From the NCBI GenBank assembly GCA_016213775.1, contig JACQZR010000222.1, positions 62,001 to 126,000 of the forward strand: DNA of 64,000 nt. Direction: 5' to 3'. The notes under the pieces were generated by a model. The model was not told the DNA's origin. It worked only from the letters and a program-made list of their open reading frames with translations, and did not search any database. The position numbers were made by a program, and so were the translations under genes. The stretch comes from Acidobacteriota bacterium (GTDB taxonomy: Bacteria; Acidobacteriota; Terriglobia; Bryobacterales; Bryobacteraceae). How positions within the stretch are numbered: the first letter of the stretch is position 1; every line of letters starts with the position of its first letter. Positions 43,584-52,891 of the stretch are shown here, in pieces.

Positions 43584-44778
43584 GCGTTCCCGCTATCATC
43601 GTTTGCGGCAGGCATTCCGCGGCCAGCCGCGCGTATTCCGCTAACCACAACTCATTCACCCTTTGTTCTGAAAACCTCTCGCGTATATGTTCGGCCGCCG
43701 CCGCGCCCAGCCGTGCGCGCAACGCTCCATCGCTGGCCAGGCGTTCCATCGCCTCCGCCAAAGGCTGCGCCGCTCCCGCTTCGACAAGCAGCCCTGTACG
43801 GCCATCGTCAACCGCCCCCAACACTCCTGGTATCCGCGTCGCGAGCATGGCCCGTCCGGCAGCGCCGCACTCCAAAGCCACTTGCGTCAACCCTTCGCGG
43901 AATGTGGGCAGCACGCAGAAATCGGCGGCGGCATACACGGCCGGCATGTCCGCCCTGGCAACGGAACCAATCAGGTGTACACGCGGATCATTCGCCAGCG
44001 CCGCCATTGCCTCGGCCGGCACCGGATCAGTCCCGTCGTGCTCGCCCGCCATCAACAAATGCAATTGCGGCAGCCGCGCCGACACCTTCCGCCACGCCTC
44101 GGACAATACTCCGACACCTTTGTCCCTCGCCAGGCGGCCCACAAATACCGACAACACCGCGTCCTCCGGCACTCCGGCCCGGCGTCGCATCCGCACGCCT
44201 GTTTCAGTGCCCTCCGGTATCCGAAAGCGGTCCACATCCACTCCCGCGCAGGACCCGTTCCCCAGCACCTTCACATCTCCCGGACGGCAAAGCTCCAACT
44301 CCAGCATCAGATCGCGCAGCGATTCGCTCACCACATATCTGCCGTTCGCCATCCGCAAACTGGACCATTCCGCAAACTCCAGTACCTTGCGCCACGGCCC
44401 TGTCCTGGTGAGCAGCGGCAATCCATGGACGGTGTAGAGGCAGAGTTTCACCCCGGCCAACCGCGCTGCCGCCATGCCAAGCAATCCGGCCTTCGGCGTG
44501 TGCGCATGCACGATGTGCGGACGCAGCCGCCGCATCAAGGCAATGATCCGCGCCAACGACACGGTGTCCTTCACCGGACTGGGCCGCCGTTCCATCGGCA
44601 CGCCATGCGTGGTGATGCCGCAGGCCGCGCCCAGATCGTCCAGTTCCGCGCCGGGGGTGGAAACCGCGTGTACTTCAAACCCGGCTTGCGAGAGAAACCG
44701 CAATTGACGGGTGAAGAACCCCGTCAGTGTCTGCGGAACTGTCGCCATCACCATAATCCTCACCGGCGATCGCCTCAT
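43564..44778 (-). CDS. GT4 glycosyltransferase, PglA-like
   Basis: A 404-residue GT-B glycosyltransferase. From ATG 44778 (MRRSPVRIMVMATVPQTLTGF) it shows the PglA/WcaA-type start FFTRQLRFLSQAGFEVHAVSTPG, an acceptor loop HIVHAHTPKAGLLG, VFVGRLARDKGVGVL and the donor EX7E motif in FREGLTQVALECG. PglA adds GalNAc to undecaprenyl-linked bacillosamine, and with PglC-, PglD-, PglE- and PglF-like genes nearby it is a good candidate for the second sugar. Its start overlaps the stop of the GT2 gene by four bases. Its stop overlaps the start of the anchored glycosidase-like gene if that begins at 43583. Confidence 0.9.
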   Translation of the reverse strand: MRRSPVRIMVMATVPQTLTGFFTRQLRFLSQAGFEVHAVSTPGAELDDLGAACGITTHGVPMERRPSPVKDTVSLARIIALMRRLRPHIVHAHTPKAGLLGMAAARLAGVKLCLYTVHGLPLLTRTGPWRKVLEFAEWSSLRMANGRYVVSESLRDLMLELELCRPGDVKVLGNGSCAGVDVDRFRIPEGTETGVRMRRRAGVPEDAVLSVFVGRLARDKGVGVLSEAWRKVSARLPQLHLLMAGEHDGTDPVPAEAMAALANDPRVHLIGSVARADMPAVYAAADFCVLPTFREGLTQVALECGAAGRAMLATRIPGVLGAVDDGRTGLLVEAGAAQPLAEAMERLASDGALRARLGAAAAEHIRERFSEQRVNELWLAEYARLAAECLPQTMIAGTRAEHTY

Positions 44779-45683
44779 ACCGTTGCTCCCTTTGCCGCCA
44801 TTGCAGCCGGGGCGAAGTCGCCTTCCGCCGCAACCAGACTGCGCTGTAGTGCACTCCACTCCGCAATCTCCCTTTCCGAAAGCGGCTCCTCGCGGCGCTG
44901 CAGCCAGGCATAGCGCCCGTTCATCGCTGTCACCCCTGCGTCAAGCAAAACCTTCACTCCCTCGGCGAATGCCGCGCGAAGGAAAGTTCCCTGCCCCAGC
45001 TCGGCTTTGCGCGCCGACATGTACCGGATACGTCCCATGCGCGTCCACCAGCGTTTCTGGAAACCGCCGGCCATCTCGCGATACCCGTAGAGCACCTCGG
45101 GCAGATTCGCGAACCGGCTCTCGCGATGGCTGCGGTACAACAACTCGGCGTCTTCAAACCGCAGCGCCGTCGTATCGTAGCGATGTTTGCGATACCATCC
45201 GGCCCGCGCCATCCACGTCGGATGCGCGATGCCAAAACCCTGCGCCGGCGTAGCGATGATCCCTTCATGCGACAGGGGGGCGCGCCGTTTGCCGAGCGGC
45301 CGGCCGTCCTCTCCGCAGATCAGCATCCGGCACCCAACCATGTCCACCTCGGGATTCTCCATCAGAAACCGCACCTGCCGCTCGATCCTGCCCGGATAGC
45401 TGATGTCGTCGGCATCCATGCGCGCGATGAGCGTGCCGCGAGCCCGGTCCAGACATTCATTCAATCGCCCGGCGAGCCCTTTGTTGCTGCCATCTGACCA
45501 GATCAGAATCCTCGGATCCGCTATCGAAAGCGCCACTTCGAGGCTTTTGTCCCGCGAGCCGTCGTCGCATAGAATCATTTCCCAATTCGTGTAGCTTTGC
45601 CGGACGATCGAACGTAGTGCTGGTCCGAACGCGTCCCCCGCGTTGTAGAACGGCATGATGATACTGACTAATGGATTCCGCAT
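44775..45683 (-). CDS. GT2 family glycosyltransferase
   Basis: A 302-residue inverting transferase of the GT-A fold. Visible features: VSIIMPFYNAGDAFGPALRSI at the start, the nucleotide-binding DDGSRDKSLE, and the metal-binding aspartates in IARMDADDISYPGR. A later tract, CSGWYRKHRYDT-like (ARAGWYRKHRYD) and EDAELLYR, is typical of family 2 enzymes that attach sugars to membrane-linked saccharides. The C-terminal 90 residues have hydrophobic patches but no clear membrane helix. It overlaps the PglA-like gene by four bases and is nine bases from the preceding GT4 gene. Its donor and acceptor are unknown. Confidence 0.9.
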   Translation of the reverse strand: MRNPLVSIIMPFYNAGDAFGPALRSIVRQSYTNWEMILCDDGSRDKSLEVALSIADPRILIWSDGSNKGLAGRLNECLDRARGTLIARMDADDISYPGRIERQVRFLMENPEVDMVGCRMLICGEDGRPLGKRRAPLSHEGIIATPAQGFGIAHPTWMARAGWYRKHRYDTTALRFEDAELLYRSHRESRFANLPEVLYGYREMAGGFQKRWWTRMGRIRYMSARKAELGQGTFLRAAFAEGVKVLLDAGVTAMNGRYAWLQRREEPLSEREIAEWSALQRSLVAAEGDFAPAAMAAKGATV

Positions 45684-45692
45684 CTGGTTCTC

Positions 45693-46817
45693 CTACGCCG
45701 TTTGATACACATGCTGCAACTCGCTGGTGATAGTCTCCCAGGCGAAGCGCCGCGCATTCGGAACCGCCGCCGCGCTCAACCTCTCACGCAGATCCGCGCT
45801 ATCCATCAATGCGCGAATCCGCTCGGTCAGCCCGTCCAGATCCCCTGACTCGAACAACAGCCCGCTCTTCTGATTCACCACTTCCGGCAGCCCGCCATGA
45901 TTGCTGCAGATGGCCGGACGCCCGCAGGCCTGCGCCTCAATCGCGGCCATGCCGAACATCTCGTTCACCCGCGTGGGCAGCACAAAAGCATCGGCCATGT
46001 TGTAGACCGAGGGCAGAATCGCCTCGTCCACCGGACCGAGGTACATGCCGCCGTTTTCCTGCAGCCGTTGTGTGATTTCGTTGGCGCCTTCATGACCAAA
46101 CTGGCCGATCGGACCGGCGATCACCAGTTTCACTTTGCGCCCTTCCCTCCGCAGCCGCGCATAGGCATCCACCAGCAGGTCTGTCCCTTTTTGCAGACAG
46201 ACACGCCCCACGTAGAGCAGCACGAACTCGTCCTCGATACCGAGTGCGGCACGGCGCGCGGCGGCCGCTTGCGGATCCGGATGGAACTGCTGCAGACTGA
46301 CGCCGTTGTAGAGCACCCGCATCCGTTCCTGCGGAATTCTCCAATAGGCCGCCGATTCTCTGCGGCAGTAATCCGATACCGGCAACAGCGAGTGGAAAGA
46401 ATTCAACGCCCGCCTATACCAGGGGAAAAGCGGGTTCTGTTTGCCGCGCCGGAAAATGAAGTAGTCGAAAGAAAGCACTGTCTTCGCGTGGCTGCCGCGG
46501 CTGAAAAAACGGGCAAACTCCGCGCCTTCCGCCAGCGTGTGAAAGTGGATCACGTCGGGCTTCACTGAGCGCGCGTCACGCAGGCTCTTCACCAGAAATT
46601 CAGCCGCCCGCATCAATCCTTGACGGGTGCATTCCACCGCTCGCACTTCCGCCCCCATGTAATCTATCACCTGCCGCTTGTCCTCGGCTGAATACACGAT
46701 TACCCGCGATCCCTGCTGCGCCTGTCGTGCCGCAGTCTCGCGGATGCGGCGCTCGGTTGCGCCTCCCAGGCTATACAGAATCGGCAGATGCGGTGGTCCG
46801 ATGTGCGCGATTGTCAT
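45693..46817 (-). CDS. GT4 family glycosyltransferase
   Basis: A 374-residue GT-B transferase. It opens MTIAHIGPPHLPILYSLGG, with an N-terminal acceptor domain, LYVGRVCLQKGTDLLVDAYARL as the donor-domain start, and the EX7E-type motif NEMFGMAAIEAQACG. Segment SNHGGLPEVVN is also characteristic of retaining family 4 enzymes that use UDP- or GDP-sugars. It overlaps the preceding GT4 gene by four bases (ATGA), so the four transferases form one translationally coupled block. The linkage formed cannot be told from sequence. Confidence 0.92.
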   Translation of the reverse strand: MTIAHIGPPHLPILYSLGGATERRIRETAARQAQQGSRVIVYSAEDKRQVIDYMGAEVRAVECTRQGLMRAAEFLVKSLRDARSVKPDVIHFHTLAEGAEFARFFSRGSHAKTVLSFDYFIFRRGKQNPLFPWYRRALNSFHSLLPVSDYCRRESAAYWRIPQERMRVLYNGVSLQQFHPDPQAAAARRAALGIEDEFVLLYVGRVCLQKGTDLLVDAYARLRREGRKVKLVIAGPIGQFGHEGANEITQRLQENGGMYLGPVDEAILPSVYNMADAFVLPTRVNEMFGMAAIEAQACGRPAICSNHGGLPEVVNQKSGLLFESGDLDGLTERIRALMDSADLRERLSAAAVPNARRFAWETITSELQHVYQTA

Positions 46818-47920
46818 ACTCCTCCTGCTGTCGATACTGCGACTTGTCTGCCACTGCCGCCCCAGCGCTCCACTGCGGCTCTCACCACTACATCCGCGGC
46901 TGCAAAAAAGCTCCGCCGCCTGCGGGCACGCTTGCCAACCAGTTCCGAATAGAGCGCCAGATGGCGGCTCGTCATCGCCCCAACGCTGAACTTGCCGCGG
47001 GCATATGCGCTCATCGCCGCCCCCTTGGCGGCAAATTCGGAGTACTGGGTCGTTATCTCCTCAATCCCCGCAACCAGGCCGTCCACCGTGCGCCGTTCCA
47101 GCAGACAGCCGAATCCGCCCGCCTGCTCCACAATCCCTCCCACCCGCGTCGCAATGAACGGAAGCCCGGACATCATCGCTTCCGTGATCACCGACGGCAG
47201 TGCTTCCCTCTCGCTCGGAAGCATCAACACATCGTGCGTCTGATACTGTTCGGCGAGTCCATCGGGCCCCAGCTTGCCAAGAAAATTCACGCGCCGGGCA
47301 AGGCCCAATTCCTGCGCCAGCGCCTTCAGCCTGGTTTCGAGCAACGGCGTTTGATACACCAGCGTCAAGCTGCAATCGACGCGCGTGGATGCCATCGCCC
47401 GCAGCAGCAGATCCACCCCTTTGAGTGCGATCAACTGGCCGCAGAACAGCAGCCGCCACGGCTCGCCGGCGCCGGCTCGATTGCGCCGCACAAATGGGAA
47501 CCGCGCTTCGTGGATGCCATTCGGAATCGCGGCCGTTAGCGCGCCGTTCAGCGAATGATGCCGCTTCAGGAACTCGACTTCCATTTCCGTCAGTCCCACT
47601 ACCCCATCGGCGCGAGACATCACATATTGCGTGGCAAACTTCACCGCCGCGCTCACCGCCGCACCCGACATGCGCGAGGCGTCGTGCATCGTGAACACAA
47701 ACGGCGTTCGCCCGCCATCGCTCGCCAGACGGACCGCGCCATAGCTCAGATGATGCACATGGACTACATCAAACTGATCGAAGTCGCGCGCCTCATAGTG
47801 GCTCAGTGGAAACACCTCGTGGCCGGCGGCGCGGAATCCTGCTTCCAATGTCGTCTCCGGAGTGACCTTGAGGTAGCCCCCATCCGTCCCGTAGATGCCG
47901 CCAATGAGGCAGATCCTCAT
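46814..47920 (-). CDS. GT4 family glycosyltransferase
   Basis: From ATG 47920 (MRICLIGGIYGTDGGYLK) this is a 368-residue GT-B transferase. It shows VVHVHHLSYGAVR, LLFCGQLIALKGVDLLLRAMA, NFLGKLGPDGLAEQYQ and the donor motif SEREALPSVITEAMMSGLP with EX7E. An internal start was chosen because the open frame extends far upstream into the polymerase gene, and because the family begins at this methionine. It overlaps the polymerase-like gene by four bases. Together with the neighbours it implies a repeating unit of at least four to five sugars. Confidence 0.92.
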   Translation of the reverse strand: MRICLIGGIYGTDGGYLKVTPETTLEAGFRAAGHEVFPLSHYEARDFDQFDVVHVHHLSYGAVRLASDGGRTPFVFTMHDASRMSGAAVSAAVKFATQYVMSRADGVVGLTEMEVEFLKRHHSLNGALTAAIPNGIHEARFPFVRRNRAGAGEPWRLLFCGQLIALKGVDLLLRAMASTRVDCSLTLVYQTPLLETRLKALAQELGLARRVNFLGKLGPDGLAEQYQTHDVLMLPSEREALPSVITEAMMSGLPFIATRVGGIVEQAGGFGCLLERRTVDGLVAGIEEITTQYSEFAAKGAAMSAYARGKFSVGAMTSRHLALYSELVGKRARRRRSFFAAADVVVRAAVERWGGSGRQVAVSTAGGV

Positions 47921-49377
47921 CGCGCCGCCTCCATTCCGCCATCCAACCGTACATTGCTGCCGGACACCTTGCGCAACCAGTTGCGCGCGTGGCCCAGGGC
48001 GGCAAAGAAGTAGATTGGACCGAAAAAGTAGATCATGATCTGTACGAAGATTGCCACGCTCCAGGCCGACAACGTCGCCATCCAGAGGAACATGTATTGC
48101 AGGCAAAACGCCGCGAACGACGACTTCGATGCCAGGAACCACCCTTCGCCCAGTGCCAGCATCATGCCCAGCGCCAAAAAGCCGAACAGCACGCCAGGAG
48201 AATGGAAATTCACAAACAACTCGGCGGCGAACGGTAGAATCTGATCCACGTTGTCGTCCTTGTCGTAGATCGCGCGGTTGAAAATCACCGGACCGCTTCC
48301 AGCACGAAAAGGCCGCCCCAAAATGGGCACCGGCGACATAACGCTCCCAATCAGTGTGGAGCCCCAGAACGGCTCGCGTGCCCAGTTCATTTTCTCGTAG
48401 AAAGTCCCGGTGTATTGTGGACCAACCGAGTATGCCTGCACCGATTCCGACAGCCCGGCCGGCAGTTCGCCGTCCATCTCCGCAGTTCCTTCCTTGCCTT
48501 GGCTCAACCTCGACCGGTATCCTTCCATCGACATCAAGACCGGCAGCCCCACCGCGATCCCAAGCGCCAGCAACGCCATCGGCAACCGCCGCACGTGCAC
48601 ATGATAGACGGCCAGCATCGACACCAGCGGAAACACAAACGCAGCCCGGTTGAAGCTGAATGTGGCGTTGGCGAAAGTGACGAGCAACGCCGCCACCAGT
48701 CCGTAAACCGTCGGCTTCCAATAGTGCCCGCTCCCGCGGCGGTTCTCCACCTCCCGCGTCCACCACGCAATCACCGCGAAGGCAAGAAACGGCCGCAGGA
48801 ACGTACCGATCACGCCTCGTATGCTCCCTTCCAGAATCTGCAGCAAAACAGCATCGGCGTTCGGACCAGTGAAATAGAGCTTCAAGTTCGCGATGCTCCC
48901 GAAGGCGGCAACGAAGCCGATGAGGCCGATCACGAGATATACCGCAGTCATCCTCGGCCCAGGACTCTCAAAGCGCAGCCTGCGCGGCAGTGTCCGCATC
49001 GCGCCCTCGGGCGCCAGACTCAATCCCGCCGCCAGCGCCAGCGCAGCCGTAGTGTCGATCAGCAGCGCATTCTCCATCGACTGCCATGCCGGCAACTGCG
49101 ACAAGATCTTCCCTTCCCCGCCCGTAAGCATGATCAGCACCGGCGAAACGACAATCTTCAGCAGTACGAATACCAACGCCACATTCACTGGAGAGAAGCA
49201 GTAGTCCAATCGAAACCGGGCCTTCGGCAGCAGCCACTGGATCCCCACAAAAACCACCGTCGACAACAACGTCGAGTAGAGCCGTCTTTCCGGCGGACAC
49301 ATCTGGATCACCGGCAGCACGATCAACGGCAGCAACAGCGTCCACAGCGGATTCAGCTTCGAGGTGTCAGGCCGCAT
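47917..49377 (-). CDS. O-antigen/exopolysaccharide polymerase-like membrane protein (Wzy-type)
   Basis: A hydrophobic protein of 486 residues from ATG 49377, with about ten to twelve membrane helices and one larger extracytoplasmic loop (about 265-340, including LSESVQAYSVGPQYTGTFYEKMNW). This shape, along with the position between the flippase and the glycosyltransferases, fits a Wzy-type polymerase or an O-antigen ligase-like protein that joins repeat units in the periplasm. Sequence identity in this group is always low, so the call rests on topology and context. ATG 49377 follows GGAGGG at good spacing and overlaps the flippase gene by 11 bases; the first start at 49398 is less likely. Confidence 0.75.
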   Translation of the reverse strand: MRPDTSKLNPLWTLLLPLIVLPVIQMCPPERRLYSTLLSTVVFVGIQWLLPKARFRLDYCFSPVNVALVFVLLKIVVSPVLIMLTGGEGKILSQLPAWQSMENALLIDTTAALALAAGLSLAPEGAMRTLPRRLRFESPGPRMTAVYLVIGLIGFVAAFGSIANLKLYFTGPNADAVLLQILEGSIRGVIGTFLRPFLAFAVIAWWTREVENRRGSGHYWKPTVYGLVAALLVTFANATFSFNRAAFVFPLVSMLAVYHVHVRRLPMALLALGIAVGLPVLMSMEGYRSRLSQGKEGTAEMDGELPAGLSESVQAYSVGPQYTGTFYEKMNWAREPFWGSTLIGSVMSPVPILGRPFRAGSGPVIFNRAIYDKDDNVDQILPFAAELFVNFHSPGVLFGFLALGMMLALGEGWFLASKSSFAAFCLQYMFLWMATLSAWSVAIFVQIMIYFFGPIYFFAALGHARNWLRKVSGSNVRLDGGMEAAR

Positions 49378-50704
49378 TTGCCGCCTCCCTCCGCTCATGC
49401 AATCCGCTTAGCCGCGTCCACAACACCACGCAGGCGCACGAATACGCCAGGGCCAGCGACGCCGCCAAACCCAGCGCATGCCAGCGCGGTACGCACACCA
49501 ATGAGGCCGCCAGAAAAACCACCGCCAGCACCGAATCGGCGAGAGTGCGCGACCATGCGCTGTTGTTGCTCAACACCGCGGCGCCAAGCTGCGTGTTCAT
49601 CACCGTCGGAATCGCCGACAAAGCCAGCACCACCAGCACCGGCCAGGCATCGGGAAACTCCGCGCCGAACAAGCCCAGCAACTGGCGCGAAAAAAGCGCG
49701 CATAACACCGCCGCCGGAGCCGTCGCCAGAGCCGCGAAGCCGAGGTTCCATCGCAGCGCGCTGCGATAGCCGGAATCGTCACCCACCGCGCGCAACCGCG
49801 ACAACACCGGAACCGCCACCCGCGACACCGCCAACGGTACAAAAATCAGCACGAAGCGAAACCGGTCGGAAGCCGAGAACGCAGCCATCTCGCCAAAGCC
49901 GCTCGACTTCACCAGCATCGTCGCACTGAACCACGTCACCGGCGCCACCAGAATGCCCGACAGATACGCCGGCAGACTGAACGAGAAGAGCATCCCGCGC
50001 TCGCTCCGCCATCCGCCCGCATGCACTTTGATTCCACGCGCGGCGCATTCGCCGTGCACCGCAATCGCGTTCCACACACAGGAAATCCCCAGAGCCACGG
50101 TGAGCGAGGCAATCGCCCCGGTGGTCCCGAAACGGTAGGTGAGCGCCACTGTCACCGGAAGCGACACAATGCCCGTCCAGGCGCTCAGTTTTGCGATCCG
50201 CGAAAACGCCTCCAGCCCGGCCAGTATTCCATTCTGCACCGCTTCAATTACTCCGAGGGCCAACAGACCCGAACCGGCGATAATGTGTTGCGTCAATTCG
50301 GGCGAGGCAAATCCCCAAACAGCAAGCCTCGGAGCAAGCGCGATCAGCGCCAGGCTCATCAGCGTTCCCGATACAGTGGCTGCCCACAACGCCAGCCCAA
50401 CGATCCTGCCGGCCCGCTCCGGATCTCTGTCGCGGTACTCGGAAACGAACTTCGTGGTGGTGAGCGCTAGGCCCATGCTCGCAAAAGGAGCCAGCATCCC
50501 CACCGTGCTTTGAATCGCCGCCACCATACCGAACTCCGCCTTGCCCAACAGCCGCGCACACACCGCCAGCGCCGCCAGATTTGCCCCCCGCGCCAACACT
50601 GCCGCGATCACCGACCACGCCGCCACGGCCGTCAGGCCGCGCTGCTTGCGCACGCTGCCCCACAACCCGCGCAACGGCTCCATCGTGGTGGCCTCCGTGT
50701 TCAT
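49367..50704 (-). CDS. polysaccharide flippase, Wzx/MATE-like
   Basis: A 445-residue integral membrane protein with about twelve to fourteen helices, many Gly/Ala-rich. The early segment MLAPFASMGLALTTTKFVSEYRDRD, with conserved Gly-rich turns, is typical of the polysaccharide transporter/MATE-like (PST) family that flips undecaprenyl-linked repeat units across the inner membrane. It lies three bases downstream of the co-polymerase gene and overlaps the polymerase gene. These neighbours and the export genes define a Wzx/Wzy-dependent pathway. Confidence 0.85.
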   Translation of the reverse strand: MNTEATTMEPLRGLWGSVRKQRGLTAVAAWSVIAAVLARGANLAALAVCARLLGKAEFGMVAAIQSTVGMLAPFASMGLALTTTKFVSEYRDRDPERAGRIVGLALWAATVSGTLMSLALIALAPRLAVWGFASPELTQHIIAGSGLLALGVIEAVQNGILAGLEAFSRIAKLSAWTGIVSLPVTVALTYRFGTTGAIASLTVALGISCVWNAIAVHGECAARGIKVHAGGWRSERGMLFSFSLPAYLSGILVAPVTWFSATMLVKSSGFGEMAAFSASDRFRFVLIFVPLAVSRVAVPVLSRLRAVGDDSGYRSALRWNLGFAALATAPAAVLCALFSRQLLGLFGAEFPDAWPVLVVLALSAIPTVMNTQLGAAVLSNNSAWSRTLADSVLAVVFLAASLVCVPRWHALGLAASLALAYSCACVVLWTRLSGLHERREAANAA

Positions 50705-50707
50705 TGA

Positions 50708-52891
50708 TTAGCTTTCCATCCGGTTGAGCACCGTGCCCAACAATACCGTTCCGTCCTCATGTAAACGAGCCACCGCCTGGCGCACCGCACCCATTCCCGT
50801 CTTTCCCGCGCGCACCACCAGAACCGCCCCATCGGCCATCCGGCCCAGTGCGCGCGCATCCGGCGTTTCCATCAGCGCCGGCGCGTCGATCAGGATCAAA
50901 TCGTAATTCTGCCGCATGTACTCCAGCAGCGACTGCATGCGCGGCGCGTACAACAGCTCCAGTGCCGAAGCGCCGTTGGTCCCCGTGCGCACCAGCGAGA
51001 CATTGTCGACAGGAGTGGATTGGGTGATGTACGGCATCAGCTCGGAATGGTCCCCTTCTGCCTCGACGATGTCGAGCAGTCCATACTCGTGCCATGCCCC
51101 GTAGACACGGCCCAAACCACCGTCACCAGCCGCGTCCACCACCAGCACGCGCATCTTCATCTGCGCAGCTGCGGCCGCAAGATTCGACACTACCGTCGTC
51201 TTTCCATCACCTGAGGCAGCGCTGGTGATGACGATCGCTTGCGCCGTGCGCCACGCCTCCTGCGAGAACAGGATCGAGGTGAGCACGGCGCGATACGATT
51301 CGAGCGCGTGCGGTCCGTTCCTGGTCCATACTTCCACTGCCGGCTTGCGCTTGCCGATCGTCTGCAGCGCCTTCACGTTCGGAATGTTCCCCAACTCCGG
51401 CACTTTCAACTGCGCCGCCATCTGGCCGGGCATGCGCACATAATCGGACTGTTCCCTCATTGTGATGAGCAGCAGCCCGAAGAGCAGACCCGCCGTCGCG
51501 CCCCATCCGAGATTCATCAGCGTCGAGGGGCGCACCGGGCGCGTGGGATCGCGCGCTACGTCGACTATCCGCGCATTGCTGGCCCGCATTGCGGCCGCCA
51601 CTTTCGCTTCCGCCGCCCGCTGCAACATCGAATTATAGAGCTCGCGGTTGGTATCCGCCTCGCGCTTGTAGATGCCGTATTGAATCGCCATCCCCGCTTG
51701 CGAGCCGACCTCCGACACCTGGTCGCGATAGCTGCCTTCCAGTAGGCTCTCGCGACGCACCGCATCCTGGTAATCGTTGCGGATGCCTTGCAACAGCGCG
51801 TTTGTTTCCGCCTTCACCGACGCTTCCAGGCTGCTGATCTGCGCGTCCAGCCGGCGCACGCCATCAAAGTCCGGCGTGTACACCGTCAGCAGGTCCGCGC
51901 GCTGCCGCCGCAGATCCGCCAGCTTTGCCTGATGATCCTTGAGCGGACTCCCCAGCGGGGCTTCAATCGCATCCAGTGGACTGGCCAGCGCTGTCTCCAG
52001 CTTGGATTGCCGCGCCTGGCGCGCTTCCTGCACCTTTGTCAGATTCTCCTGAATCTGCCGCAGCTTGTCCTCGTCCGGGCGCCGCGAGTCGGTGGTCACA
52101 ACCAATCCGCTTCGCTGCGAGTAATTCTGCAGTTCCTGCTCGCTCGCAGCCAGTTTCTCGCGCAACGCCTGCAGTTGATTATCCAGCCAATCGCTGGTGC
52201 CGCGCGACATCTCCAGCCGCGATTCGACACTTTGTTCGATGTAGGCGTTGGCCAGCCGGTTCACCAGTGCGGAGGCGAACTTCGCATCAGGGCTCTCAAA
52301 ACTCAAATCGACGATGCGTGACTGGCGAGTCTCGCGTACTTGCAGATTGCGATGCACGTTTTCCAGCAGGCCATCTTCGGTTACCTGTTTGCCCTTCGTC
52401 CTCCCGCGCATCTTCTCAATCAACGCAAACACTCCCGCTGCCGGTGGAATGCGCTCCGGCGCCATCTTGCCAACTACCTTCCGCAGCAACTGGTCGCTGC
52501 CCAGGATGCGCATTTGCGTCTGCAGATCCACCCCGCCGGAATGCGACTGAAGCGGCGCCAGCGGCGAGATCTCCTTCATATTGAGGAAGTGTTCATTCAG
52601 ATCCTGGATTTCCAGGGTGGCGGTTGCCCGATAGATCGGCGTGTCGCTCTTGGTGTAGAGATACGCCAACGCAATCCCGAGAAGCAACGTCACAAGTAGA
52701 AAACCTCCGCGCCGCCGCACCAGGGAACGCAAATCGCGCATCACCGATTCATTCAGTTCCGGCGGTGGTCCGGCGCTCGCCGCCTTGAACATCTGCTCCG
52801 GCAGTCCAAGGGAAACCACCGTGGCTTCCTGTGGCCGCTGGTGCGTTAGTTCCGATGAATTCGACATTGGTATATTAGACCGGTTCCCCAT
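50708..52891 (-). CDS. Wzc-like polysaccharide co-polymerase with P-loop kinase domain lacking a tyrosine tail
   Basis: A 727-residue fusion of a Wzz-type chain-length domain and a BY-kinase-like ATPase. The membrane helices are at about 62-80 and 465-485. Between them is a long coiled coil (about 230-430) with the GNVR-type segment, giving the periplasmic shaft. The cytoplasmic ATPase has Walker A GDGKTTV (561-567), a Walker A'-like VLVVDAAGDGGLG and Walker B LILIDAPAL. Unlike typical Wzc there is no C-terminal tyrosine cluster (the protein ends LNRMES), and A' has lost the usual DxDLRRP. So it may regulate length through ATP without tyrosine autophosphorylation. Its ATG abuts the stop of the Wza-like gene. 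Confidence 0.9.
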   Translation of the reverse strand: MGNRSNIPMSNSSELTHQRPQEATVVSLGLPEQMFKAASAGPPPELNESVMRDLRSLVRRRGGFLLVTLLLGIALAYLYTKSDTPIYRATATLEIQDLNEHFLNMKEISPLAPLQSHSGGVDLQTQMRILGSDQLLRKVVGKMAPERIPPAAGVFALIEKMRGRTKGKQVTEDGLLENVHRNLQVRETRQSRIVDLSFESPDAKFASALVNRLANAYIEQSVESRLEMSRGTSDWLDNQLQALREKLAASEQELQNYSQRSGLVVTTDSRRPDEDKLRQIQENLTKVQEARQARQSKLETALASPLDAIEAPLGSPLKDHQAKLADLRRQRADLLTVYTPDFDGVRRLDAQISSLEASVKAETNALLQGIRNDYQDAVRRESLLEGSYRDQVSEVGSQAGMAIQYGIYKREADTNRELYNSMLQRAAEAKVAAAMRASNARIVDVARDPTRPVRPSTLMNLGWGATAGLLFGLLLITMREQSDYVRMPGQMAAQLKVPELGNIPNVKALQTIGKRKPAVEVWTRNGPHALESYRAVLTSILFSQEAWRTAQAIVITSAASGDGKTTVVSNLAAAAAQMKMRVLVVDAAGDGGLGRVYGAWHEYGLLDIVEAEGDHSELMPYITQSTPVDNVSLVRTGTNGASALELLYAPRMQSLLEYMRQNYDLILIDAPALMETPDARALGRMADGAVLVVRAGKTGMGAVRQAVARLHEDGTVLLGTVLNRMES

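Noticed and set aside
48415-49929. Open frame of 504 codons on the plus strand across the polymerase and flippase genes
   Set aside because: It is rich in Arg, Pro, Gln and His, typical of antisense reading of membrane genes, and crosses a gene boundary.
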